DNA of 64,000 nucleotides from Olivibacter sp036959255 (lineage in GTDB: Bacteria > Bacteroidota > Bacteroidia > Sphingobacteriales > Sphingobacteriaceae): contig NZ_JAWMTI010000001.1 in NCBI RefSeq assembly GCF_036959255.1, positions 620,001 through 684,000 on the forward strand, written 5' to 3'. Under the pieces are notes generated by a model. That model was not told the origin of the DNA and made no database searches. It saw only the letters and a list, made by a program, of their open reading frames with translations. Both the position numbers and the translations under genes were made by a program. This document shows positions 1 to 8,156 of this stretch, piece by piece (position 1 is the first letter of the stretch; the number at the start of each line of letters is the position of its first letter).

Positions 1-211
1 AACTCGCCATCCGCTCAGCTTCTTGAACAATACCATCTGTATCGATTTCTTTTAAACCTTGCACCAATTTGGTGGTCATTTGCTCTATTTTGGCACCCGT
101 CGCCTCTATACTACGGGCCAACTTTCCTTCATTTTTATTTTGAGCCACCAGTTTAAAATGACTCAATACAAACAAGGCAACTATATATACAGAAATCCTA
201 TACCTGTTCAT
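1..211 (-). CDS. small exported protein, partial (3' end outside window)
   Basis: Reading leftwards from an ATG at 209-211, an open frame of 70 codons runs off the window edge. The first ~23 residues look like a signal peptide (basic MNRYR, then a hydrophobic stretch ending near VAQ). The rest is polar and helical (KIEQMTTKL, then GLKEIDTDG). Its start overlaps the last 14 bases of the anti-sigma-like gene, which suggests translational coupling and membership of the sigma/anti-sigma operon. The family is not recognised. It may be an envelope protein of the same stress circuit, but that is inference from position only. Confidence 0.6.
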   Translation of the reverse strand, partial: MNRYRISVYIVALFVLSHFKLVAQNKNEGKLARSIEATGAKIEQMTTKLVQGLKEIDTDGIVQEAERMAS

Positions 212-743
212 GAGGAGATTTTTTTTCTTGTTGATGGATATAATTTAAAATTTCCAGCTGCTGATTGAGTACCTCGATTTGCATTTTGAGATTACTGATC
301 ATGGCCTCTAAAGTCAGCTCCTTATTGGGACTTTGATCTAGTTCGGTTTTAAGTTGTTTATAGTTTCGTTGCATCTTGTCGATGACCTGTGTAAATTCCT
401 GGTACAACTGCGGATCTTTCGTGGCCATGCTCGATAAGGCATCTTTTTTTTCACTGATCAAGGAGGCATATTCTACCTGTTGTTTTGCCAATACGGGGTC
501 GATTTGACTATAATCCAGGCGATTTGATGCGCGTGTTTTGTAAAGCAAAAAGGCTGCACTGCATACTAATATAAACATGGCGGCCATGGATATGATCGTT
601 CTAAGGCGTAAGGATTTCTCGCGCTTTTTTAGCAAATCTTCCCCCTCGAAAACAGCTGCTATATTTTCCCAAATCTGATCAGGTGGTAATTCATTATCAA
701 AGGCTTTCCTGTTTTCAGCAATGAATTTCTCAATATTTCCCAT
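198..743 (-). CDS. anti-sigma-factor-like single-pass membrane protein
   Basis: 181 residues. There is a cytosolic N-terminal part of about 45 residues, one clear membrane helix at about 49-68 (IISMAAMFILVCSAAFLL), and a Lys/Gln/Glu-rich, probably coiled-coil, extracytoplasmic part at about 90-175. A short N-terminal domain, one helix and a C-terminal sensor-like part is the layout of anti-sigma factors. The gene lies directly downstream of the ECF sigma gene on the same strand. No zinc-binding HxxxCxxC motif is visible, so it is not a ZAS-type anti-sigma factor. The role, holding the sigma factor at the inner membrane, is inferred from architecture and neighbourhood. The family itself was not recognised. 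Confidence 0.6.
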   Translation of the reverse strand: MGNIEKFIAENRKAFDNELPPDQIWENIAAVFEGEDLLKKREKSLRLRTIISMAAMFILVCSAAFLLYKTRASNRLDYSQIDPVLAKQQVEYASLISEKKDALSSMATKDPQLYQEFTQVIDKMQRNYKQLKTELDQSPNKELTLEAMISNLKMQIEVLNQQLEILNYIHQQEKKSPHEQV

Positions 744-829
744 ACCTAAATTTTTTACGAAGCTTCTTTGGTAAAAGAGCGGCTTCTATTAATTTTCCAA
801 ACCCACATGATACTATCGATACGATGATT

Positions 830-1363
830 TTAATTTTTAAGTATCTCTAGTAGTTTTCTTTTTGCTCTTAAAAATTGTGTTCGCGAGGTATTCTCGCTTA
901 TTTTTAATATATGGGCTATCTCTTCGTGATCATAGCCTTCTAGTAAATATAGACTTAATACCACACGGTAGCCATCTGCTAGTTGATTGATTGCTTCCTT
1001 TACTTGTTCTATCTGCAAGCTGTTGTTGCTTTCTTCTATTTCTTCAGCTGCTACATCTATATCATTAATAGATTCGAAAACAACGGTTCTTTTTCTTAAT
1101 GCTGAGAGCGACTTGTTGACGACAATCTGTTTCATCCATAAGCCGAAAGTACTTTCTTGTCGAAAGCTGTCGAGTCGCTTGAAAGCATCAATAAACGCAT
1201 CTTGCAGTACGTCAGCAGCTTCGTCTGCATCGATCACAATACGCAAAGCGGTATTATACATGGCTTTTGAATAAAGCTTGTACAATTTAAATTGCGCTTG
1301 CCGATTGCCTTTCTTACAGTCGGCAATCAAATCTTCATGCGGGTCGCTATAGCTGACTTCCAA
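830..1363 (-). CDS. RNA polymerase ECF sigma factor
   Basis: 177 residues, a normal ECF length. Sigma-70 region 2 lies at about 20-95, with the core-binding helix around DEAADVLQDAFIDAF. Region 4 lies at about 125-172, with the helix-turn-helix around YDHEEIAHILKISENTSR, and the two are joined by an acidic linker. The only usable start is TTG (1361-1363): an in-frame TAA lies four codons upstream and the next Met is far inside region 2. It directs RNA polymerase to a small regulon, probably held by the membrane protein encoded after it. It is divergent from the dehydratase gene at 1662, with a 298 bp region between, so it could influence that gene, but nothing shows this directly. Confidence 0.92.
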   Translation of the reverse strand: MEVSYSDPHEDLIADCKKGNRQAQFKLYKLYSKAMYNTALRIVIDADEAADVLQDAFIDAFKRLDSFRQESTFGLWMKQIVVNKSLSALRKRTVVFESINDIDVAAEEIEESNNSLQIEQVKEAINQLADGYRVVLSLYLLEGYDHEEIAHILKISENTSRTQFLRAKRKLLEILKN

Positions 1364-1531
1364 TGTAATTGTTTATTGTTCTTTGCTTAATAGACGCAGT
1401 AGGTTTACAGATGTTGCATGTTGTTTAGTTTTTTAATTGTTTACTTGGTTAACTGATATTCCTAAAAGTAATTCGTCTATCGTGTAAGGCCTACATCGAA
1501 ATCAATTTTAATATATAATGAAGGTGTTTAT

Positions 1532-1579
1532 ATGAAAGCGAAACCGATGCACCGAGAATTCATCGAAGGTAATTCCTGA
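1532..1579 (+). other. possible leader mini-ORF before the dehydratase gene
   Basis: ATG at 1532 opens a 15-codon frame (MKAKPMHREFIEGNS) whose TGA at 1577-1579 falls inside the left arm of a terminator-like hairpin (1575-1600). A short frame ending in a terminator 50 bp before a gene resembles a transcription attenuator. The frame could equally be chance. No codon run points to a particular amino acid. Confidence 0.25.
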
Positions 1580-1606
1580 AGCATCAATGAGCTCTTCAGG
1601 GTTTTT
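1575..1606 (+). terminator. terminator/attenuator-like hairpin upstream of the dehydratase
   Basis: CCTGAAG (1575-1581) pairs perfectly with CTTCAGG (1594-1600) across a 12-nt loop and is followed by GTTTTTAATTT on the plus strand. No other plus-strand gene lies before it, so it may stop leader transcription ahead of the gene at 1662. Confidence 0.45.
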
Positions 1607-1661
1607 AATTTAGCATGTAACCATTGGATAAAATCAGCGTCTTATAAAAAACGTTATCCAT

Positions 1662-4460
1662 ATGGACCTTAAACTACTTCCTACCGTCATTTGCCGTACA
1701 CCTCTTTTTTCTTATGAAGATACTTTAGACGATAAATGGGATGAATTGAAAGAAGCCATTAAAATTGCGTCAAAAGACCTTTATGAACAGATCAAAGACA
1801 CAAAGAAGGAAGATTATGACACGCTTCCTGAAAAAGTAAGATTTTCCTGTTGGAAGTATTTCAATCGCGCACGTTTTCGCGCAACACCCTTTGGCCCTTT
1901 CGGTTCAATCACAATGGTTCCTTTAGACAAAGTAGGTTCCAATGTCATTCTTGAAACAGAGCCAACCCTGCATCGCTTTACCAATTGGATTCATAAAGAC
2001 ACGTTGTTAACAGACCCAATTGCACTCTATAAAAATGCCAAACTTTTTCAAGCCAATACTTCAGTATATCCTTGCGGTGATCAATTGCGATACATAAGTA
2101 TGCTGGAAGACGGTACCTTTGAGATTGCCTCCATTGATAAACAGGCAATCATTGAAGATGTGTTGCATAAATGCAAAACAACCATTACCAAAGAAGAAGT
2201 CGTAGAACACCTCGTCCATGCCTACGCCCTAGACCTTGCTGTAGTAACCGACTTTTTGATCCAACTCATCACTTTACAGCTTCTGTTAACCGATTTACAT
2301 CCAAATATTATTGGAACAGACTACTTTAAGCGAGTGGGATTGCATTCAAAAGCACTCGAGCAAGATCCTTATATCATCGCAACCCGACCTTTATTGAAGG
2401 GTAGCCTCAACATACAGTCCTTCAAAGTAATACCGGAGGCGATTAATTTTATTAAGGATTACCTACCTCAACCCGTTCATAAGCCGTTGGAAGACTTTAA
2501 GCGCGCTTTTCAACTTAAATTCGAATATCGAGAAGTTCCGCTCTTGGAAGCCCTAGACCCCGAAATAGGTGTTGGTTATAATGAGCTGGAGTCATCACCT
2601 CATATGGACGAATTGGTCGAACTGTTGAAAAATAACGCCCCCTCGAAAGAGCATGAGCAAATACCTTACACCCCCTTTCATCAATTCTTGCTAAATGGAA
2701 TCTTAAAGGGAGAGGATATTCAGCTGGAAGAATTGGTAAAACACGATCTGCCTAAATACAATACACAACCGCCGAATACGTTTAGTGTAATCGCTCAGGA
2801 AATAGAGGGTCAAATTTTGATTCAACAAGCAGGGGGCGCCACCGCAAATTCACTGCTAGGACGGTTTACCTTAGAAAACCCAAACTTAACGCAATATGGC
2901 AAAGAACTCGTTCAAGTAGAAGAAGCGGCTAATCCCGAAATTATATTTTTTGATATCGCTTATCATTCAGAAAAAAGTATTGATAACGTCAATAGACGAG
3001 AAAATATTTACAAATATCAGTTACCCCTGCTGTCTTGGTCTGATTGTAATTTCTTGCGATCAAACGACTTGATGGTAAGTGTGGTGGATAATCAAATAGT
3101 TTTAAGATCAAAAGAACACAATAAGCGTATCATCCCACGGTTAACGAGTGCATATAACTATAATCGTTCGGACTTATCCGTATATCGATTTCTATGCGAT
3201 TTACAACTTGATATATTGCATGTCGGTTTTAGTTTCAACCTCCAATCTATATTTCCCAATCTAGATTTTTATCCTAGAATTACATATAAAAATGTCATTT
3301 TTGCGCCACGAATTTGGAAGGTCCCGAAAACCTCAATGAAAGAAAATAATGTTGCTGCTTTAGAAGCTTTGAAGAGTTGGTTGAAAGGGGCTAGTATACC
3401 CTGTTACATCGTAAGTAAAGAAAGAGATCAATTTCTTACATTCGATTACGAAAATTTGGAGGATCTGTCCTACCTCCTACAATTGCAGAAAAAAGGAACG
3501 ATGTATGTACATGAAGCCTTCATACCACCTTCTTCTTTCATAAAAAATAAATACAGACAACCTTACTTGTCCGAAGTAATAGTAAATCTGTATCATAGCA
3601 AAGTTAACTATTCAAATGTGAAGTCAACTTTACTTGCGCTGGATCGTAATAATACAACGATTGCATTCCCTGGTGAGGAATGGGTGTATTTCGAAATATA
3701 CACACATCCTATTTCAGTTAATGCGCTTCTGACTGACAAAATTTATTATTATATAAAAGAGATGAAACCAAAAATCAAACAATGGTTTTTTGTTCGCTAT
3801 TCAGATCCGAGTTACCATATACGATTGCGCATTCAATTAAAAAACACTTATTTCTTTCGAGAAATTGTCACAAACCTGTCCACTGTTTTAGCGTCAGATT
3901 TACAAACTGGCTTGATACGAGATTTACAAATCAAGCCGTATCATAAAGAAATCGAACGATATGGAATAGAGACTATACACCTTTTGGAAAAACATTTCTG
4001 CAAAGACAGTGAATATGTATTGAAATTGATTCGTCGTAGCGTTGATACTAAAACCAGCTATCTACTCATAATAAAATTATTGAGTGACACTGTCAATGGT
4101 CTAGATGAAAAAGTAAAAATACAGCACATACAGACTGTTGCAGACAATTTGGCAAAAAAATATAAGGTAAATAGTTATACCTTTAAAAAAATCAATAAAC
4201 TCTCGAAAGAAATTATATCACACCCAGATCTGACTTTATCAAAATTCTTAGAAAACAAATACGTTCCTTTTTTCCGTGAGATGAATAGTCTATTAAATAA
4301 GTTCAATCGCCAACATAAGTTACAGGTTTTGGGAGATTTGATTCATATGCATGTTAATCGTTTGTTTACCTCCGACCAAAACATCCACGAGCTTATTATC
4401 TATCAGCTTTTTTGTAATATAATGAAGTTCCATCAGAAGAACCCAAAACGGCCAGACTAA
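1662..4460 (+). CDS. LanB-type lantibiotic dehydratase (RiPP Ser/Thr dehydratase)
   Basis: 932 residues. The N-terminal glutamylation domain carries the family hallmark RATPFGPFG at 73-81 (RxTPFGLF in LanB proteins). The C-terminal elimination (SpaB-C/thiopeptide-type) domain runs from about 670, with RYSDPSYHIRLR at 712-723 and IHMHVNRLF at 894-902. These correspond to conserved Arg and His positions of the NisB elimination domain. Both halves are present, so it should attach glutamate from Glu-tRNA to Ser/Thr of a leader-bearing peptide and then eliminate it to give Dha/Dhb. It is not a PEARL-type truncated enzyme. No LanC cyclase is encoded nearby. The likely substrate is the Thr-rich, Cys-free peptide at 5608-5739. 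The last 65 bp overlap the convergent kinase gene. Confidence 0.9.
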   Translation: MDLKLLPTVICRTPLFSYEDTLDDKWDELKEAIKIASKDLYEQIKDTKKEDYDTLPEKVRFSCWKYFNRARFRATPFGPFGSITMVPLDKVGSNVILETEPTLHRFTNWIHKDTLLTDPIALYKNAKLFQANTSVYPCGDQLRYISMLEDGTFEIASIDKQAIIEDVLHKCKTTITKEEVVEHLVHAYALDLAVVTDFLIQLITLQLLLTDLHPNIIGTDYFKRVGLHSKALEQDPYIIATRPLLKGSLNIQSFKVIPEAINFIKDYLPQPVHKPLEDFKRAFQLKFEYREVPLLEALDPEIGVGYNELESSPHMDELVELLKNNAPSKEHEQIPYTPFHQFLLNGILKGEDIQLEELVKHDLPKYNTQPPNTFSVIAQEIEGQILIQQAGGATANSLLGRFTLENPNLTQYGKELVQVEEAANPEIIFFDIAYHSEKSIDNVNRRENIYKYQLPLLSWSDCNFLRSNDLMVSVVDNQIVLRSKEHNKRIIPRLTSAYNYNRSDLSVYRFLCDLQLDILHVGFSFNLQSIFPNLDFYPRITYKNVIFAPRIWKVPKTSMKENNVAALEALKSWLKGASIPCYIVSKERDQFLTFDYENLEDLSYLLQLQKKGTMYVHEAFIPPSSFIKNKYRQPYLSEVIVNLYHSKVNYSNVKSTLLALDRNNTTIAFPGEEWVYFEIYTHPISVNALLTDKIYYYIKEMKPKIKQWFFVRYSDPSYHIRLRIQLKNTYFFREIVTNLSTVLASDLQTGLIRDLQIKPYHKEIERYGIETIHLLEKHFCKDSEYVLKLIRRSVDTKTSYLLIIKLLSDTVNGLDEKVKIQHIQTVADNLAKKYKVNSYTFKKINKLSKEIISHPDLTLSKFLENKYVPFFREMNSLLNKFNRQHKLQVLGDLIHMHVNRLFTSDQNIHELIIYQLFCNIMKFHQKNPKRPD

Positions 4461-5520
4461 TCTCAACCCTAGTGTTAAAATGATTCTTAGGAGTTTTTAC
4501 GTAGGTAAAACCTGCTTGGTCTCCGTAACTATATTGTAGCCGTTTTGCTATATTTTCTAAGCCTTTGCTTAAACCACTCGTATTATGAATTTCATTCACT
4601 AAGTTTTCTGTTTCGATAAATAGCCTATCATTGCGAATGTAGACTTTTAAAAGTCCGCGATGGTTAATAAGTGACAAATTTCCGTGCTTAAAAATATTTT
4701 CAACAAGTGTAATTAAAATCAAAGGAATTATCGATATGCTACGTACCCTTTCCTCTACTTCAACATGAAAGTAAATTTGATCATTTTGACGCAGTGAGTG
4801 CAGATGAATCAAATTGTGCACTTGCTCTATTTCTTCTTCAATCAAAATATATCCCTTCTCTTCGTTACTTTCTACTGCATAACGCATCATAGCTGAAAGT
4901 GTTAAGATTGCATCGGCAGCTATTGGTGCCGATTTGCGCGTCTTATTATAAATAAAATTCAACGTATTAAACAAAAAATGGGGGTTGATTTGGGCTCGCA
5001 AATAGGCATTTTGTGCTTTTCCTAGCTCTTGTTCCATCTTCTGCTGCTCGATAATCTGATGAAGTCGTTGCCTCTCTAGGCTCGCTGTTCGCTCTTTCTC
5101 TTTTAACAAAGTAACCAAAAAATAGTAGCCTGTTGAAAATCCTATAAAATATAGGGATCGCCAAACAATTTTCAAGATTACAGAACTACTTATTGCTAAG
5201 GGCTCAATACCAAATAGTTCTGGGAACTTCGCAGCTATATTGTCGGTCAAATAATAAAGAAGTGTATAGAATATTATTTCTAATGCGACGCCAAAAGGTA
5301 AGACTAAAACTACTAACCGACTTCTTAGCGTATACATTAGCACTATATGCGTGTGAAAGTAGAACAATAAAATATTTAGGATGTAGTGAATTGTATACGA
5401 ACCAATCTTCCCAAACTTCCCGGATAATAGTCCAAGAATAACAGTTTCGTATATAATGAATGATAGCCAGGCGATAATATGCACTCGATACTTGGTTACA
5501 AATTGCCCTATTATTCTCAT
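4396..5520 (-). CDS. LytS-type sensor histidine kinase
   Basis: 374 residues. The N-terminal third has about four hydrophobic segments (roughly 15-33, 45-63, 68-90, 112-138) and no recognisable ligand domain. A coiled linker (140-175) follows, then the His_kinase domain with QINPHFLFNTLN (phospho-acceptor His181) and an N-box LVENIFKHG (272-280). This is the 5-6 TM/LytS kinase class that pairs with LytTR regulators. Its probable partner is the regulator at 5788-6522 on the same strand, but the two are separated by 267 bp that carry the candidate precursor peptide on the opposite strand. The multi-helix sensor could detect a membrane or peptide signal (inference). The 3' end overlaps the dehydratase gene by 65 bp. 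Confidence 0.9.
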   Translation of the reverse strand: MRIIGQFVTKYRVHIIAWLSFIIYETVILGLLSGKFGKIGSYTIHYILNILLFYFHTHIVLMYTLRSRLVVLVLPFGVALEIIFYTLLYYLTDNIAAKFPELFGIEPLAISSSVILKIVWRSLYFIGFSTGYYFLVTLLKEKERTASLERQRLHQIIEQQKMEQELGKAQNAYLRAQINPHFLFNTLNFIYNKTRKSAPIAADAILTLSAMMRYAVESNEEKGYILIEEEIEQVHNLIHLHSLRQNDQIYFHVEVEERVRSISIIPLILITLVENIFKHGNLSLINHRGLLKVYIRNDRLFIETENLVNEIHNTSGLSKGLENIAKRLQYSYGDQAGFTYVKTPKNHFNTRVEISLAVLGSSDGTSLYYKKADR

Positions 5521-5607
5521 AATTTTGGATTTGGTGTAAGCAAAACAGCTTTCTGTGTAAATTTCTTGGATACAAGATTAATAAGCACGACTTTTAAAAG
5601 AAAAGCC

Positions 5608-5739
5608 ATGAAAAAAATTCAAGTAACAAAGAAAACGGTATTCTTGTTTAAAACCGCTAAGACCGTTAAGGGAAGAACTGGAGAGGAAACTCTTACGACT
5701 TGGCAAACAACTATCATTCCTTTTAAGCAAGAATCCTAA
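5608..5739 (+). CDS. candidate RiPP precursor peptide, Thr-rich and Cys-free
   Basis: 43 residues starting at ATG 5608. The longer in-frame extension upstream would run into the kinase gene and has no support. The first ~15 residues are basic/hydrophobic (MKKIQVTKKTVFLFK), reminiscent of the K-x-L/V-x-K-x-T-I/V leaders of Bacteroidota LanB substrates. The remainder holds most of the hydroxyl residues (T16, T19, T24, T28, T30, T31, T34, T35, S43). There is no Cys, so lanthionine rings cannot form; dehydrated or otherwise modified Thr would be the product. A purine-rich stretch, TAAAAGAAAAG, precedes the start. A weak -7-like TAAATTTC lies at 5558-5565. Assignment rests on size, composition and position between LytS and LytTR genes and near the dehydratase. 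Confidence 0.6.
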   Translation: MKKIQVTKKTVFLFKTAKTVKGRTGEETLTTWQTTIIPFKQES

Positions 5740-5778
5740 CGGCACAAATATAATATAATAGTTTTAGTTGGTTGGTTT

Positions 5779-5809
5779 AAAGGCTGGTTAATTATTACGA
5801 CCAGTCTTT
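5779..5809. terminator. shared terminator of precursor and LytTR genes
   Basis: AAAGGCTGGT (5779-5788) pairs with ACCAGTCTTT (5800-5809) with one mismatch or wobble. The hairpin spans the LytTR stop codon (5788-5790) and lies 40 bp after the peptide stop, so it can end transcription from both directions. Confidence 0.5.
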
Positions 5810-6522
5810 ATTGTGTTCTTGAGTAAATAATCATAAAAGGCATCTTTGTAAAAAGTACCTATAGGGATAAGCATGTTCCTCGGTAGCTTCACAAGGCTCC
5901 CTTCAACCTTTTCTATGTAGTTTTTTGAGATAATAAAAGAACGATGGATTTGGATAAAATCGTCCGTATCGTCGAAACGTTCCTTAATCTCTTTTAACGT
6001 GAGGTAAGTCATGATCTCTTCCGTCATCGTATAAATCTTTATATAGTTCTTCACACTCTCAATGGCAATTACTTCATCAAATTTTATACGGACAAAACGA
6101 TTCCGTTCTTCGGTAGTCTTTACATAGAACTCTTTTGTACTTTCATCATTTTTACTTTTAGGTTTGTCTTTTAACAATTTGTTGATGGTTAATGCAAATT
6201 TAGCAAAAGTAAAAGGCTTCAATAAATAAGCATCTGCTTCCACTTCAAAGGCTTCAAATGCATATTTTGTATGTGCGGTTGTGAATACCAATTTATCCGT
6301 CTTATTTCGAATTGCCTTCGATAAGTCTAAGCCGGAAATACGGGGCATATCAATATCCATAAAAACAAAATCTACAGGATCGCCTTTACCTATGTCAGCC
6401 ATTGCTTCTACTGGATCTATATGGCTCTGTATAACAACCAATTCATGAATTTGTTGAATATAGTCGTTAATAATTTCTATTGCATCAGGTTCATCGTCAA
6501 TGATAATACATCTGTAGAGCAT
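5788..6522 (-). CDS. LytTR-family response regulator
   Basis: 244 residues from ATG 6522. It has a receiver domain (1-115) with acidic DD at 9-10, phospho-acceptor Asp56 (FMDIDMP) and Lys102 (YLLKPF). A LytTR DNA-binding domain (~136-238) follows, with FIQIHRSFIISKNYIEKV. The open frame extends upstream to 6570, but the predicted promoter at 6540-6570 puts the transcription start near 6533, so 6522 is preferred. It probably acts with the LytS kinase at 4396-5520 and binds direct-repeat sites. Its targets may be the peptide/dehydratase genes or the adjacent SusC/D array; neither is shown by the sequence. Confidence 0.92.
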   Translation of the reverse strand: MLYRCIIIDDEPDAIEIINDYIQQIHELVVIQSHIDPVEAMADIGKGDPVDFVFMDIDMPRISGLDLSKAIRNKTDKLVFTTAHTKYAFEAFEVEADAYLLKPFTFAKFALTINKLLKDKPKSKNDESTKEFYVKTTEERNRFVRIKFDEVIAIESVKNYIKIYTMTEEIMTYLTLKEIKERFDDTDDFIQIHRSFIISKNYIEKVEGSLVKLPRNMLIPIGTFYKDAFYDYLLKNTIKTGRNN

Positions 6523-6539
6523 GTTTACTTTGGTTTTTT

Positions 6540-6570
6540 CAAACTTATGCAAAAGCTTCTTTAAATACAA
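6540..6570 (-). promoter_or_regulatory. Bacteroidota-type promoter of the LytTR gene
   Basis: On the minus strand TTG (6568-6570), a 20-bp spacer and TAAGTTTG (6540-6547) match the Bacteroidota -33/-7 consensus TTG...TAnnTTTG exactly. The implied transcript starts about 11 nt before the ATG at 6522. Confidence 0.6.
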
Positions 6571-6592
6571 CTATAGTGCAATTATTCCATAA

Positions 6593-6622
6593 AAGCCATC
6601 AGCCTTTTACAACTGATGGCTT
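6593..6622 (-). terminator. terminator of SusC/D pair 1
   Basis: AAGCCATCAG (6593-6602) pairs perfectly with CTGATGGCTT (6613-6622). On the minus strand the hairpin is followed by TTTTATGG, just after the SusD stop at 6644. Confidence 0.75.
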
Positions 6623-6643
6623 CTAAAGCATATTGGATCATTC

Positions 6644-8140
6644 TTATGGGTTTTGTTCTCCAATATTTGGATTTGCTTCCATTTCTAATCTGGGTATAAG
6701 AAACTGCCATCTAATATCTCCGGCAGGTATTTCCATCACTCCAGCGACTGAAGCCGAAACAAAGTTCGGCACAAGTGTTCTATTTAAAGGTAAATTCAAT
6801 CGTTTTAAATCCAACCACCTAAACCCCTCTCCCCATAATTCTATACGTCTATTAAATAAAATCTCTTCAATTAAAGCAGGTCCTGTTTTTATCGATTTTT
6901 TAGCATTTGAATCACGGACAGAATTCAACTGGAATAGCGTATTCTGAGCTTCTTCTTCCTGACCATTCTTAGCATAGGCCTCGGCAAGAATGAGATACAT
7001 CTCTGCACTTCTTACTAAAGGTACGTCACCTAAAGAAGGGCCTCCAACAACCTTAACTGCAAATTTTCGGCTCATATATGCCTGCCTTGCAAAAGCAGTG
7101 GACGGCAATGGAAAATTTTCACTTGTGGGCACCGGCTCCCATAATTTTTTACGAATATCACTTTCTGATATCTGATCATAAAGAGCAGAATTTATTCTTT
7201 TAGGGTTAGCTCGCATGAAAGAAGTGTTAGCGTCATAGGCAATTTGAGCGAAAAAAGACCCGAAAGTGTCTCCCTGGTCTTCTGTAGGCATAGATGCCCA
7301 CATTACTTCGCTTAAATTCGGCGCATTGTTAAATCCCGAAAGATAAGCAGCTTCTGACATTAACGGAAATTCTCCTCCGTCGATCACCTCTTTGGAATAT
7401 TTGATTGCATTTGGATAATCTTGCATGGTAAGCGCAACCCTCGCTCTTAATGCTTTAGCAACGAGTGCATTGATATGTGATTTATTTTCACGGACCATCA
7501 CGTTCAAGGCAATTACATCCTCCAAGTCTTTAATTATAGCTGCATAAACTTCTTCAACGCTCGCTCGGGGCATATCACTATCTCCAGATGACAAGGGTAA
7601 CGGAATACCGGGTTGGGTATTCGGTTTGGCAGTTGCATCATAACGCTTAGCAAAAAACTGCACCAAATACGTGTAAGCATATGCTCTTAAAGTAATAGCC
7701 TCTGCCTTAACTCTAACTTTTTCGCTTTCAGCTCCGATAGCAGCATCAACGTTATCAATGATATTGTTTGCATTACCTATCATACGATAAAATGTCCTAT
7801 ATACGTATTGAGGAACAATATTATTATCAACTCTATGCGCATTCCAAGATGCTTCTGATGAAAACCAGTTATTATTAGAAATCCCCAGATCTTCTCCCAT
7901 AAATTCGACATTTAGCAGGATACCGCCTACTCCAGGTTTATTTTGCTGATTCGAAGTAACCTCTTCTGTACGCTGAAACATCAGTCGATAAATGCCATTC
8001 AATAGTTTACTTGCATTTTCAACCGTATTAAAAACAGATTCTCCATCAACCTTATCCGTTGGTTTAGTGTCAAGATAATCCTTACTACAACTACTGATGA
8101 TGAATACAAATAATATTGATAATATTAAATATTTTTTCAT
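6644..8140 (-). CDS. SusD/RagB-family nutrient-binding lipoprotein (pair 1)
   Basis: 498 residues with lipoprotein signal ISSC (Cys about 18) followed by SKDYLDTKPTD, the usual SusD mature start. TPR-like helical SusD domain follows, with the common motifs NANNIIDNVD, RAYAYTYLVQFFA and RIELWGEGFRWLDLKRLNLP, ending in the typical C-terminal IPRLEMEANPNIG. It caps the SusC barrel encoded 16 bp upstream and binds the imported ligand at the cell surface. The Arg/Trp/Asp-rich C-terminal region is standard. The ligand cannot be told from sequence, because no degradative enzyme is encoded next to it. Confidence 0.93.
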   Translation of the reverse strand: MKKYLILSILFVFIISSCSKDYLDTKPTDKVDGESVFNTVENASKLLNGIYRLMFQRTEEVTSNQQNKPGVGGILLNVEFMGEDLGISNNNWFSSEASWNAHRVDNNIVPQYVYRTFYRMIGNANNIIDNVDAAIGAESEKVRVKAEAITLRAYAYTYLVQFFAKRYDATAKPNTQPGIPLPLSSGDSDMPRASVEEVYAAIIKDLEDVIALNVMVRENKSHINALVAKALRARVALTMQDYPNAIKYSKEVIDGGEFPLMSEAAYLSGFNNAPNLSEVMWASMPTEDQGDTFGSFFAQIAYDANTSFMRANPKRINSALYDQISESDIRKKLWEPVPTSENFPLPSTAFARQAYMSRKFAVKVVGGPSLGDVPLVRSAEMYLILAEAYAKNGQEEEAQNTLFQLNSVRDSNAKKSIKTGPALIEEILFNRRIELWGEGFRWLDLKRLNLPLNRTLVPNFVSASVAGVMEIPAGDIRWQFLIPRLEMEANPNIGEQNP

Positions 8141-8156
8141 GTCTTTCTTTTAATAT

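Noticed and set aside
5204..5575. 123-codon minus-strand ORF overlapping the kinase start
   Set aside because: Alternative frame of the LytS gene, whose membrane and kinase parts are clear; no independent evidence.
5479..5607. Longer N-terminus for the Thr-rich peptide
   Set aside because: The extension overlaps the divergent kinase gene. The MKK start at 5608 has a purine-rich upstream region and a leader-like sequence.
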